The position numbers and the translations under genes are program-made. 64,000 nucleotides of DNA from GCA-2401155 sp045047085 (GTDB lineage: Bacteria; Pseudomonadota; Alphaproteobacteria; Rhizobiales; Rhizobiaceae), in the NCBI GenBank assembly GCA_045047085.1, contig JASFYT010000020.1, forward strand, positions 1 through 64,000, in the 5' to 3' direction. Under the pieces are notes generated by a model. The model saw only the letters and a program-made list of their open reading frames with translations. It was not told the DNA's origin and did not search any database. Numbering within the stretch: the first letter of the stretch is position 1; each line of letters begins with the position of its first letter. Below, piece by piece: positions 53,672 to 63,392 of this stretch.

Positions 53672-55003
53672 TCAGCACCTGTTCTCCATGTCAGTAAGAA
53701 TGGTGCGCACGAAGACCGGAGAAATTTTGTCCTCTCCGAAAATGCCGTGCAATGCTGATGAAAGGCAATCGCCCTGAGCCAATCTGGCTACCAGAATTTT
53801 GACTTGAGAATTGTTGAGAGTAGCACCGGCATTGGCATGAATCACAAGCCGTTCCATTGTGCCTTTATCGCGTTTTTTCGAAGGATTTACGGGCGCGTTG
53901 ACACTCAGTCTGTTCTCATCTTTAGGGGAAGTAGCTGACGGAGCGCTGGTTTCCGGAGTTTGGCTGATTGTCGTAGAGGTGTTGGTATATTGCATTGTTG
54001 CAGTAACCGGTTCTGATGCTTCACCTTTGCCAAACCGTTCCGACAGACCTACAGCGTCAGTAGCATTGGTCTGAGACGCAGCGATTTGTGAAGCATTGAG
54101 CTGAGAAGCCTGGGGTTGTCGGGCCTGAGGAATGATTTCCCTTACAATCGGCGCATTGGCAATCTTCACATTCGCAAAGTTAACAACCGGAGCCGCGATT
54201 GTTGCTTCTTCTTTCTGTAGCTCATTATTAACAATGGGCGAACGTGTTGATTCAGAGGGTGGTTTTGCGATTTTCTCAGCTTGAACCGTTAAGTGTTGCT
54301 GTGAAGGTGTGAACTCACCCAGCGATGCATAGACATTCTTTGATGGTTTTATGATTGTTTCGGTGACAGGTTGTTTGGCAAGCTCCGCAATCTTCGTATG
54401 TACAGCAAGTTTGATTGGGTTTTGGGGACTAACATAGGCATAAACGCCCCCACACGTAGCAAACAAGGCTACAGAGGCCATCACCAACATTCTTTTCGAC
54501 GTTACACCGGTAGGATTGCTGCTTGGCGCTTGAAACATTCCGACACTTAATTCGGGAGCCGTGTTTTTGTCAGGAGTGTCGCAAACTGCAATCAGAGTAT
54601 CGCACTCGCGGTTTACTTCCCGAATGGCATTTTCGAGTTTGTTGGCTTTCGACTTAATATAAGATAGCGAGTTATTCTCAAGAACTCCGGATGTCAGTTC
54701 ATCTTCCAGAGTTTCTTCCAAACTGATTTGCCCGATGGGCAAACCCTCAGGCGTCCAATTTTTGTGGTTGGGTGAACCGCCAGAAAAAAGAACATTATTG
54801 GGTGGAAAATTTTCTGATTGATCGCTTTCAAATTCAAACGATCCATCTGTTCCAAAGCTATATAACTTATCTGATTTTGAAGAGGGTTCGTTTGAAGAGG
54901 GTTCGATTGTATCTTTTACATCTGTCTGGGCATTTTGTTCAGCATTCGCCTTACAAAAATCCTCACCACCCTGCAGTTCCTGTTGCCGGTCACGTACACG
55001 CAT
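53672..55003 (-). CDS. Anchored low-complexity protein of unknown function
   Basis: 443 residues. A polar, acidic N-terminus (1-170, rich in Ser, Asn, Glu; a coiled stretch at 105-130), one membrane helix at about 172-191 (MLVMASVALFATCGGVYAYV) and a long periplasmic, Ala/Thr/Ser/Gln-rich linker (with repeats such as LNASQIAASQTNA) ending in a small conserved C-terminal module (VKILVARLAQGDCLSSALHGIFG). The layout suggests a type II membrane protein with a periplasmic domain; the C-terminal module may be the working part. I do not recognise a family. Confidence 0.65.
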   Translation of the reverse strand: MRVRDRQQELQGGEDFCKANAEQNAQTDVKDTIEPSSNEPSSKSDKLYSFGTDGSFEFESDQSENFPPNNVLFSGGSPNHKNWTPEGLPIGQISLEETLEDELTSGVLENNSLSYIKSKANKLENAIREVNRECDTLIAVCDTPDKNTAPELSVGMFQAPSSNPTGVTSKRMLVMASVALFATCGGVYAYVSPQNPIKLAVHTKIAELAKQPVTETIIKPSKNVYASLGEFTPSQQHLTVQAEKIAKPPSESTRSPIVNNELQKEEATIAAPVVNFANVKIANAPIVREIIPQARQPQASQLNASQIAASQTNATDAVGLSERFGKGEASEPVTATMQYTNTSTTISQTPETSAPSATSPKDENRLSVNAPVNPSKKRDKGTMERLVIHANAGATLNNSQVKILVARLAQGDCLSSALHGIFGEDKISPVFVRTILTDMENRC

Positions 55004-55482
55004 CTACCTTACTCCGTACTCATCGCCCCCCGGCATACTCATACGAATCTCTAGATTTGTGGCGATTTTGAGATTTGATACAAATTAAGTATCACCCTAC
55101 TTGTCGCAAGGTCTGGCAGCATTCTACCCTAGATAGGAACCCTTGCCCAAATAACATATTGATTCTTTGTGTATTTTTGAAACACAAATCAGCAAGAGTT
55201 ATGAGAGGTATACAACGTTTATCTATAATACAAGGCGGATAAAATTTTTCCACAACGTGTTTAATTGAGAAGAGTGGCGTTTGTCTGTTTCAATTGAGCT
55301 GAGAAAAATAGCATCTGGTGGCCTCACTTCCTGCACCTTAAACCTTTCAAATCTGCACTTTGTGTTGTTTGATTTTTGCAAGTTTTATTGCTGGAATTGG
55401 GTGGCCACAATCCGGGTGATTGTGCTGGTGTGCTTACGTAAATACTTGCTAATGTATGTTGTGTTTCTGTGGCTTCTAAAAT
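55004..55482. other. AT-rich gene-free stretch
   Basis: About 480 bases between two minus-strand genes. Short open frames are present but none has a ribosome site plus plausible composition. No clear terminator or operator was seen. Confidence 0.5.
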
Positions 55483-55791
55483 TCAACCGCCATGCAAATA
55501 GCGCTTGCGCGCAATCATTTTGGTAGGGTCCCTCCATGACAGGCGGCCATTTCGGCGTTCCATGTCTTCCTCGCGCCAGTGATTGGCCATGCGACAGGCG
55601 ATAAACCACAGCGCTCTTGCCTTTGTAGCCAGAGTTTTCTCATAACGCATGGTCATAAACATATCATAGATTTCGGCACCACGCCTGGCACGGCGTTGAT
55701 TGAAGGCGCTGCGGCATTTGGAGGTGCAAAATGCTTTATCCACCCTTAATCCGCCGACTCCTTTTCCGCATTCTCTGCATGCACGTGGCAT
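55483..55791 (-). CDS. Small zinc-finger-like conserved protein
   Basis: 102 residues. N-terminal CRECGKG and CTSKCRSAFNQRR give a four-Cys arrangement (C-x2-C...C-x3-C) like a small zinc finger, followed by basic helical sequence (RRARRGAEIYDM). Similar small proteins are common in Rhizobiales and are poorly described; DNA or RNA binding is plausible. The ATG follows AAGGG at a good distance. Confidence 0.65.
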   Translation of the reverse strand: MPRACRECGKGVGGLRVDKAFCTSKCRSAFNQRRARRGAEIYDMFMTMRYEKTLATKARALWFIACRMANHWREEDMERRNGRLSWRDPTKMIARKRYLHGG

Positions 55792-56275
55792 GTCTAAACC
55801 CTTCTACGGTTTGATCGGCGCCCCTGCAGATCCGACATTTGGAAGATGATGTTGATTTAGAGAATCAACATATCATCATAATGTTATATTTCGTAGCTTT
55901 TATTCTTACCAGAATGCCCAGCTTTGCAATAATATATTCGGCTTGTATCACCATGTTTTTCAGGTCATGTACTTTCGATTTTACATTTTATTTAAATGAT
56001 CTGAATCGAAATTCGATCCTTTTAAGTATACACGTACTTATGACTTTCCTTCGTGTGACTTTCTTTAACTAAATGTTCACATCGATATTGCTATCATTTG
56101 GCGAGCACGAACAGGCTTTTGCCTAGCATGATGCGATTTCGCTACATCGGACTGTTCCGAATTTTACCAATTCCATTTTTTTAGGGCAGCCAAGCCAATT
56201 GGTGGCCAAAAGAATTCCATCTGAAATTATTGCACGCAGGCGTAATTGCACTTTAGTGGAAGGTTGTTGAAGTAG
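55792..56275. other. AT-rich gene-free stretch before the GGDEF/EAL gene
   Basis: About 480 bases of AT-rich sequence. A hydrophobic 77-residue frame (55839-56072) is probably chance in this composition. Likely contains the promoter of the 1306-aa gene; I cannot assign it. Confidence 0.5.
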
Positions 56276-59200
56276 ATGAGTTTATTATCAAGTTTTACGC
56301 AAAACGGTCGCGTGAGAATGATGGTTATGGTGCTGTCCTTGATGTCTATCGGGGTCGCTCTTTATTCACTCGAATATTTGACAGATCGATTGTTAGAGCG
56401 CGATGCCTATTCAGTTGGCATGCGGTGGGCAGAAGATATTGAAGTGAGCTTGGATGATCTGGACGGTATATTTGCCGGCAATGCGGAACAGTCGAATGCT
56501 TTTCAAGTTCTGCATCAACTTAGTTTCGTGGGTCGTATATATCGCTATAAATTTAGCAATCCCCAGGGAAAAACTGTATTTGATACAAAATTTCATGAGT
56601 CTTTTGACCCCAAAAAGTCTGATCTGCACAATACCAATGAGCGTGCACATTCTGCTAGAGGTCACCAAGACGTGGACGGTCACAGTCACCGCGAGAAAGC
56701 GGTTTCGCTAGTTGAACCTTCGTCTCATATGAAAGGTGGGCAGCATAAAATTTTCCTGAAAACGGGAGATGGTATAACCCAACCAAAATACTATTCTTAT
56801 GTGGAGCATCCTGTTTCAAAGCAGGGAAAACAGATTGGCACCCTGAAATTGTACATTAATCAGACTGAAACCCAGTCATTGTTGCGAAATTCAATGTTGG
56901 TGGTTTTTATTGTCCTGTCATGTATGTCGGTTCTGATTTTTGCGCTGCCAGCGTTTTTCTATTTGCAGAGCAAGAAAAAGGAAGGGGATGTTCAACAGGT
57001 ACTCAATGCGCAGCAAGAGCGTTTTGAATCAGCGCTTTCAAACATGCATCAGGGCTTTTGTATGTTTGATGAAAATAACAATGTTATGATCTCCAATGAT
57101 CGTTACGCGACCATATATAGCCTGTCGCCGGAGCATACAAAACCGGGTAAAAACCTGAGAGATATTGTACAAAGCCGTATTGAAAACGGTTGTTATATTG
57201 GCAGCTGTCCTGAAGAGTATCTGGCGGCGGTTGATAAATTGAATTCCAACAGGAACGGGCTCCCCAGAGTCTATCAGCTAAATGACGGTCGTTATGTCGA
57301 AATTTCTGATCAAACGGCGGTCGATGGTGCCTGGTTCACTACTCATGAGGACATAACCGTTCGCGTGCGGGCTGAACTGAAAGTTCAATTTCAAAACGAT
57401 CAGTTCGATACTGCCCTTTCAAATATTTCTCAGGGCCTTTGTATGTTTGATGGCGACAAGAACCTTATTGTTTCCAATGATCGTTATGCCACTTTGTTTG
57501 GCCTTTCACCGGATATGATCAGGCCAGGAATGAATTTGAGCGAGATCATTCAGCTTCGGTTTAAGTATGGCTGCTTCGTTGGGGAGAAGCCGGATGACTA
57601 TAGAAGTAGAGCGGATGAGTGGATTGATAGCCTTCTTGATGGCAAGGAAATTCACAAATTAAACACCGGCGGCTATATGGAAATTCTGATCCATCCAATG
57701 GATGGAGGAGGGTGGCTCGCAACCCAGACAGACGTCACCGAGCGTACTGAGGCTAAACTGGCGCTGGCGTTGCAAAACCATCAGTTCGATATGGCAATTT
57801 CTAATATTTCGCAGGGTCTGTGTTTGTTCGATAGTGACAAAAAGTTGATTGTTTCCAATGATCTCTATGCAAGGTTATTTAACCTCTCTCCTGATATGCT
57901 AAAGCCCGGAATGCATATCCGGGACATTCTAAAACTACGCGTAGAAAAAGGTAGTTTTGTTGACGATGGTATAGAGAGTTTAGATGCCAGAATCGAGAAA
58001 TGGTCGGATGGGATTTCCGAAACCCTTCAGGTGTTTCAGCTTTCCGATGGCCGATACATTGAGATACTTTCGCGTTCGATGAATGATGGTGGCTGGCTTT
58101 CAACACAAGAAGATGTCACTGACCGCATTACTGCGGAAAAAGAACTCACTTATAGAAATGACCGATTGGATGCAGCCCTAAAGGCTATGACTCAAGGGTT
58201 GTGCATGTTCGATACAAACGAAAAGATTGTTGTTAGCAATGATAAATATGCTGAAATTTATGGAATTTCTCCCGCTCAGATAAAATCAGGAACTAGTTTG
58301 CAGGAAATTCTGGAGCTGCGCATTCAAAAGGGTAATTATGCGGGTTCTGATCCTAAAGCATATCAACGCGAACGATTCGAATGGCTTAAATCGGGTAGCA
58401 ATGAAGTTATAGTTCATCAATTGAGGGATGGTCGACATATCGAAATCCGTAATCACCCTATGGGCGATGACGGTTGGCTTCTTACCCACGACGATGTCAC
58501 CGAGCGTATGCGCTCCGAAGCTGCATTGAGTGAGCAAAACGAGCGGTTTGACGCCGCAATTTCCACCATGTCGCACGGGCTGGCTATGTTCGACAAGGAC
58601 GAAAATATTATCATTTCAAATGATCGATACGCAACGATATATGGGTTGAAAGAAAACCAGCTGACTCCGGGAATGAATGTGACGGAAATTGTACAAACAC
58701 GTGTTGAACATGGTTGTTTTATTGGGGACGTGTCTGAACGATATCTGCAAAGGATGAAGACGCTGAAGAATAACCGGGATAGCAAGCCAAAAACATATGT
58801 CTTAAATGATGGTCGTTATGTTGAAATTCGTGATCATGCCATGGCCAGTGGTGGCTGGTTGTCAGTGCATGAGGATGTCACCGATCGTTATGCATCTGAA
58901 AAGAAAATAAAATATCTGGCGGATTATGATTCACTAACAGGGTTGCCAAACAGGTCTCAAATTCATGAAATTCTGGAAACGGCGATTCAAAAAGCCGTAG
59001 AGAATGATGATAAAATGGCTCTCCTGTATATCGATTTGGACGGATTCAAAGAGGTCAATGACACCCTTGGCCACCCTGTTGGGGATATTGTATTGCAAGA
59101 GGTGGGATCACGGTTCTCTGAATTTTTAAACGACAATACTATTGCAGGCCGTCTTTCCGGCGATGAATTCGTGGTTATAGTGAAAGAGTTCGAGGAACTT

Positions 59201-60196
59201 GCTTATCTGGAACGTCTTGGTGACCGAATTTGCGAAGCGTTGGCGACCCCCATTCATGCAGAGCAGGATGTCATCAATATTTCTGCCAGTATTGGCATGT
59301 CTGTTGGGCCTCCAAGCGATGGTGAAGCAGATACGCTGGTTCAATTCTCTGATTTGGCTCTCTATCAGGCCAAAGCAGATGGTGGGAATTGCCATCGTTT
59401 CTTTGAAGAAAAAATGTATGACGAAGCCAAGGAACGCCAGCGTCTGGCTTTGGACCTGCGCTCAGCTATTAGAAATGACGAATTGCTGGTATATTATCAG
59501 CCGCAAATTGATTTGAAATCTGGCGACATCAATGGATATGAGGCGCTGTGTCGGTGGAACCACCCCGAACTTGGAATTATCTCGCCGCTCAAGTTCATTG
59601 GACTTGCTGAAGAAACCGGCCAGATTAATGAAATCGGCGAGTGGGTATTGAGAACTGCATGTGAATATGCGGTTGGCTGGCCGAACGAGGAAAAAGTATC
59701 GGTCAATCTGTCGTCTACACAATTCAAACGTCAGGATGTGGTGGCACTGGTGAAAAAGGTGCTTTGGGAAACGGGCCTTGAACCAGGACGACTTGAACTT
59801 GAGATCACGGAAAGTGTTCTCATTCAAAGCGCAGATTCTGTTGCCATCACACTTCGTATTCTTGCTGATATGGGAGTTTCAATCGCACTGGATGATTTTG
59901 GCACTGGCTTTTCAAGTCTGAGCTATTTGACTACATTCCCGTTCAGCAAAATCAAAATCGATAAAACGTTTATCGATGATCTTTGTACCGATTCCGAAGT
60001 GACGGCCATTGTTTCCATGATCATCGGGCTTGGACGTAGCCTTGATACAATTATTACTGCGGAAGGCATTGAAAAACCCAACCAACATGTACTGCTTCGT
60101 GCAGCGGGCTGCGATCAAGGGCAAGGTTTCCTGTATGGCAAACCCCTTCCAAGAATATTGGAAGCATCAGAAGCCACGTTGATAAAACAGGCGTAG
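56276..60196 (+). CDS. Diguanylate cyclase/phosphodiesterase with five tandem PAS-7 repeats
   Basis: 1306 residues. Membrane helix 13-35, periplasmic sensor 36-204 with a His-rich stretch near 125-142, second helix about 205-228, then five PAS-7 repeats (starting near 245, 371, 499, 626 and 753; period about 127 residues; each has LFD...SNDRYA and a terminal E-D-V-T-x-R). Next a GGDEF domain with a degenerate LSGDEF at about 959 and an EAL domain with YEALCRW near 1088 and the LDDFGTGFSSLSYL loop. It makes or degrades cyclic di-GMP; the SGDEF variant may still be active. The product of the repeats may be haem, flavin or ligand sensing. Confidence 0.95.
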   Translation: MSLLSSFTQNGRVRMMVMVLSLMSIGVALYSLEYLTDRLLERDAYSVGMRWAEDIEVSLDDLDGIFAGNAEQSNAFQVLHQLSFVGRIYRYKFSNPQGKTVFDTKFHESFDPKKSDLHNTNERAHSARGHQDVDGHSHREKAVSLVEPSSHMKGGQHKIFLKTGDGITQPKYYSYVEHPVSKQGKQIGTLKLYINQTETQSLLRNSMLVVFIVLSCMSVLIFALPAFFYLQSKKKEGDVQQVLNAQQERFESALSNMHQGFCMFDENNNVMISNDRYATIYSLSPEHTKPGKNLRDIVQSRIENGCYIGSCPEEYLAAVDKLNSNRNGLPRVYQLNDGRYVEISDQTAVDGAWFTTHEDITVRVRAELKVQFQNDQFDTALSNISQGLCMFDGDKNLIVSNDRYATLFGLSPDMIRPGMNLSEIIQLRFKYGCFVGEKPDDYRSRADEWIDSLLDGKEIHKLNTGGYMEILIHPMDGGGWLATQTDVTERTEAKLALALQNHQFDMAISNISQGLCLFDSDKKLIVSNDLYARLFNLSPDMLKPGMHIRDILKLRVEKGSFVDDGIESLDARIEKWSDGISETLQVFQLSDGRYIEILSRSMNDGGWLSTQEDVTDRITAEKELTYRNDRLDAALKAMTQGLCMFDTNEKIVVSNDKYAEIYGISPAQIKSGTSLQEILELRIQKGNYAGSDPKAYQRERFEWLKSGSNEVIVHQLRDGRHIEIRNHPMGDDGWLLTHDDVTERMRSEAALSEQNERFDAAISTMSHGLAMFDKDENIIISNDRYATIYGLKENQLTPGMNVTEIVQTRVEHGCFIGDVSERYLQRMKTLKNNRDSKPKTYVLNDGRYVEIRDHAMASGGWLSVHEDVTDRYASEKKIKYLADYDSLTGLPNRSQIHEILETAIQKAVENDDKMALLYIDLDGFKEVNDTLGHPVGDIVLQEVGSRFSEFLNDNTIAGRLSGDEFVVIVKEFEELAYLERLGDRICEALATPIHAEQDVINISASIGMSVGPPSDGEADTLVQFSDLALYQAKADGGNCHRFFEEKMYDEAKERQRLALDLRSAIRNDELLVYYQPQIDLKSGDINGYEALCRWNHPELGIISPLKFIGLAEETGQINEIGEWVLRTACEYAVGWPNEEKVSVNLSSTQFKRQDVVALVKKVLWETGLEPGRLELEITESVLIQSADSVAITLRILADMGVSIALDDFGTGFSSLSYLTTFPFSKIKIDKTFIDDLCTDSEVTAIVSMIIGLGRSLDTIITAEGIEKPNQHVLLRAAGCDQGQGFLYGKPLPRILEASEATLIKQA

Positions 60197-60269
60197 AACT
60201 GAGTCATAGAATATCTGTTGAAGCACCGGTCACCTCGATGACATATCGTGGTGACCGAGGATTGATAAG

Positions 60270-60635
60270 TTATTGCCGTACTTTTTTCTCGCATTCAATT
60301 GCAAAACGGAAAGCGTATGTAGAGCCATCTGGTCTCTGTTTCTTCACCCATTGGCAGTTATCAGAAAACAACCGGACCACTTTGCGTTTTGGTTTTGGTT
60401 TACGTCCTGGTTCGCGCTCATCTGTTGTTCGTATGACGCGTGATAACCAGTCATTGTCACTTTCATCTCCGCCGCTGTCAGGACCCGAACTACTGCTGTT
60501 GCTACCACCGCTGCTACCACCTCTGCTTCCACCGGAAGCACCTGTTGCACTTGCTGCCGAGGCTAAGCCGGCGCTGGTTGTTAACATTAAGAGAGCTAAT
60601 ATTGTAATTGCGGATTTTGCGATTCTTGTCGTCAT
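60270..60635 (-). CDS. Small secreted protein with Ser/Gly-rich linker
   Basis: 121 residues. Signal peptide about 1-27 (MTTRIAKSAITILALLMLTT), a Ser/Gly-rich linker, then a basic KPKPKRKVVRLFSDNCQWVK segment and ECEKKV at the end, giving two Cys that could form a disulphide. A strong AGGAG ribosome site supports the gene. Function unknown. Convergent with the GGDEF/EAL gene. Confidence 0.65.
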   Translation of the reverse strand: MTTRIAKSAITILALLMLTTSAGLASAASATGASGGSRGGSSGGSNSSSSGPDSGGDESDNDWLSRVIRTTDEREPGRKPKPKRKVVRLFSDNCQWVKKQRPDGSTYAFRFAIECEKKVRQ

Positions 60636-60890
60636 GACTATATCTCCTGCTGATTTAGCCCCTGTATTGACTGGAAGGTTTCTCCTCTTCCGATCACTAG
60701 AAGATATGATTTACCAAATATTAAGGGTGTGCTTTTTGGCACACTGCGAGTTTCTCGGTGCAATCGGCGTGAGTTGCAATTGATGAACTTACCGCAATAT
60801 TTCTTATTTGTAGTCGAATACGTCCTACTCAATCTTGTTTCTGCTGATGCGGTTGTGATCAAAGACTATCATGTTGGGGCGCAACAACAT

Positions 60891-61664
60891 CTATTTCCGC
60901 AAATCTGGAAGTCCGATGCCCGTTGCTTCAAATCCGCCATCAACGGATATTAACTGGCCGGTAATGAAACTTGCTTTTTCGCTGCTCAGGAACAAAATTG
61001 TATTAGCAATTTCTTCTTCCAGACCGTAGCGGTTGGTAGGGATCATATCGTGATATGCCTGTCTGATAGCTGCGTCATGGACCTTCTTTGCCATTTCTGT
61101 ATTAACGGGGCCCGGTGCAACCGCATTGGCACGGATGCCTTTTTCACCCAGTTCAACGGCCTGTTGTTTGGTCAAATGCATCAATCCGGCTTTGCTGGTG
61201 CCATAGGCAACGCGCAGGGTCGAGGCGCGCAGGCCAGAAATTGAGGTGATGTTGACGATTGACCCGCCACCGGATTTTTCCATAACGGGGACACAGGCTT
61301 GCGAACATAAAAATGGTCCATCCAGATTGGTAGCCATTATCTCGCGCCATTCCTCGAAAGTGGTTTCCCCGATGGTTTTGAAATTCGCAATCCCGGCATT
61401 GTTTACCAATGCATCGAGGCGCCCGAACCGATCGACAATTTTGTCGACGCTTTCTTTTACCTGCTTGGGGTCGGAGACATCCGAGTGGATGGCCAGCACA
61501 TTGTTTGAAAGATTCAACTCTACTTCCGCGGCTGCCAATGTGGTTGCGTTATTATCCAGAATGCAAACATCCCATCCATCATCTAAAAATACCTTCGCCG
61601 TTGCAAGTCCAATTCCTCGCGCAGCACCCGTGATAAGCACAACCTTATTGTCTGTAATCGTCAT
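60891..61664 (-). CDS. SDR-family oxidoreductase
   Basis: 257 residues. Short-chain dehydrogenase/reductase with cofactor motif TGAARGIGLATAKV, NNAG in LVNNAGIANF, the Ser/Tyr/Lys triad in SISGLRASTLRVAYGTSKAG and the C-terminal ITGQLISVDGGF. Classical SDR, cytoplasmic, substrate unknown. It starts behind a near-perfect AGGAGG. Divergent from the iron-dependent dehydrogenase gene at 61768. Confidence 0.92.
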   Translation of the reverse strand: MTITDNKVVLITGAARGIGLATAKVFLDDGWDVCILDNNATTLAAAEVELNLSNNVLAIHSDVSDPKQVKESVDKIVDRFGRLDALVNNAGIANFKTIGETTFEEWREIMATNLDGPFLCSQACVPVMEKSGGGSIVNITSISGLRASTLRVAYGTSKAGLMHLTKQQAVELGEKGIRANAVAPGPVNTEMAKKVHDAAIRQAYHDMIPTNRYGLEEEIANTILFLSSEKASFITGQLISVDGGFEATGIGLPDLRK

Positions 61665-61767
61665 TGAATATCCCTCCTGAGTTTCAATTTGGTTAGCATG
61701 GATTAGCTAACGGGCACATTTCTTTTTTCATTATTGCAGAGGGCTGATCGCAGGCTATAATGCCCCC

Positions 61768-62928
61768 ATGAAGAACTTTACATTTAACACCCCGCCATCA
61801 ATCATTTTTGAAAACAATGCGTCAAACCGGCTAGGCGAAATTCTGTCAAAAAGCCTCGGTGGAAAGATTTTATTCGTCACCGATCCAGGCATTCGCAAGT
61901 TGGGATTGTGCGACACAGCCATTGCTTCCCTTGAAAAGTCAGGCATATCCGTCAGCATATTTGATGCGGTGGAGGCCGACCCATCTCTCTCTACCTTGAT
62001 GGCTTGTGTTGAGGCAGGAAAGTCAGCGGGTGCAACCGGTCTTATCGGGTTTGGTGGCGGGTCGTCGATGGATGTGGCGAAGTTGGCGGCCTTGCTGATT
62101 GGTTCCGGCGAAGATCTCGATGAAGCTTGGGGGGTGGCACAGGCTAAAGGGCCAAGATTGCCTTTGGCGCTTGTCCCGACTACTTCAGGCACAGGTTCGG
62201 AAGTCACTCCGGTTTCCATTATTACCGTTGGTGCAGAGGAAAAACGCGGAGTGAATTCGCCGGTAATTCTGCCGGATTATGCTATTCTTGATCCACAAAT
62301 AACCCTAGGTTTGCCGCCGGCAATTACCGCTGCCACTGGCGTTGATGCGATGGTGCACGCCATTGAATCCTACGCCTCTGCAAACGCCAATAATAATCCG
62401 CTGTCGCGCATGTTGGCCCGTCAGGCTTTGCAACTGCTTGGGGCCAATATCGAAACAGCTGTGTTCAACGGCGCCGATATTGAGGCGCGTAGCGCCATGT
62501 TGCTCGGTTCCATGCTTGCAGGTCAGGCATTTGCAAATTCACCGGTGGCTGCGGTTCATGCGCTGGCCTATCCAATTGGCGGCACGTTTCATGTGCCTCA
62601 TGGTCTTTCAAACGCGCTGGTGCTGCCTCACGTGTTGCGTTTCAACGCGTCGGAGGCCGCACCACTATATTCAGAAATTGCTGCTGATGCATTTCCACAA
62701 ATTGCCGGAGAAACGGATGTGGATGCGCGCTGTTCTGCCTTCATTGAATCTCTGGCATCACTTTCGGAAAAATTGGGTTTGGAAACCAAATTGCGTCAGG
62801 TTTCAATCAAAGAAGACCATCTGGAAAAACTGGCATCCGATGCCATGTTGCAACAAAGGCTATTGGTCAATAACCCTCGCGAAGTGGGAGAAGCTGATGC
62901 GCTCGCAATTTATAAGGCAGCGTGGTGA
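61768..62928 (+). CDS. Iron-containing alcohol dehydrogenase
   Basis: 386 residues. Group III dehydrogenase: NAD(P)-binding GFGGGSSMDVAKLAALL near residue 95, VPTTSGTGSEVTPVS, and metal-binding His residues in HAIESYASANANNNP and HALAYPIGGTFHVPHGLSNA. Candidates include 4-hydroxybutyrate or another short-chain alcohol dehydrogenase. It overlaps the thioesterase by one base (TGATG), and a succinate-semialdehyde dehydrogenase follows, which supports a 4-hydroxybutyrate to succinate route, by inference. Confidence 0.9.
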   Translation: MKNFTFNTPPSIIFENNASNRLGEILSKSLGGKILFVTDPGIRKLGLCDTAIASLEKSGISVSIFDAVEADPSLSTLMACVEAGKSAGATGLIGFGGGSSMDVAKLAALLIGSGEDLDEAWGVAQAKGPRLPLALVPTTSGTGSEVTPVSIITVGAEEKRGVNSPVILPDYAILDPQITLGLPPAITAATGVDAMVHAIESYASANANNNPLSRMLARQALQLLGANIETAVFNGADIEARSAMLLGSMLAGQAFANSPVAAVHALAYPIGGTFHVPHGLSNALVLPHVLRFNASEAAPLYSEIAADAFPQIAGETDVDARCSAFIESLASLSEKLGLETKLRQVSIKEDHLEKLASDAMLQQRLLVNNPREVGEADALAIYKAAW

Positions 62929-63374
62929 TGACAGATAAACCCCAGCGTAGCCATCGTGATGATTATAAGGTGTTTTATTCCATCACCACGAGGTGGATGG
63001 ATAATGACGTTTACGGTCACATGAATAATGTTGTCCATTATTCGCTGTTTGATACGGCGGTTAACGGTTGGCTGATTGGCGAGGGGGTTTTGAATATTCA
63101 CGAAGGTGAACAAATTGGACTGGTTGTTGAAACCGGATGTCGGTATTTTTCTGAAATGGCTTATCCCGATGTGGTCACCGCAGGAATACGGGTTACCAAG
63201 TTGGGTAATTCTTCCGTTCGATATGAAGTGGGATTGTTTCGAAATAACGAACAGGAAGCTGCAGCCGAGGGTTTCTTTATCCACGTTTATGTGGATAAGA
63301 AAACCCATAAACCCACAGCCATAAATGAAGCATTGAAACATACACTTGAAAGCGTGCTGATATCAGCTGCATGA
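62928..63374 (+). CDS. Acyl-CoA thioesterase (4-hydroxybenzoyl-CoA thioesterase family)
   Basis: 148 residues. Hotdog fold: TRWMDNDVYGHMNNVVHYSLFDTAVN, with Asp in the family's D-x-x-x-H-x-N position, and a C-terminal VDKKTHKPTAINEALK. It would hydrolyse an acyl-CoA thioester. Coupled to the dehydrogenase upstream by a one-base TGATG overlap; the family's precise substrate is not resolved. Confidence 0.85.
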   Translation: MTDKPQRSHRDDYKVFYSITTRWMDNDVYGHMNNVVHYSLFDTAVNGWLIGEGVLNIHEGEQIGLVVETGCRYFSEMAYPDVVTAGIRVTKLGNSSVRYEVGLFRNNEQEAAAEGFFIHVYVDKKTHKPTAINEALKHTLESVLISAA

Positions 63375-63392
63375 ACATAGCGAGAGAGTAAA

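Noticed and set aside
55281..55526. An 81-aa plus-strand frame
   Set aside because: It overlaps the end of the small zinc-finger-like gene on the other strand and has no ribosome site.
55839..56072. Hydrophobic 77-aa frame in the gap before the GGDEF/EAL gene
   Set aside because: The hydrophobicity follows from AT-rich sequence; no ribosome site, no homology pattern.
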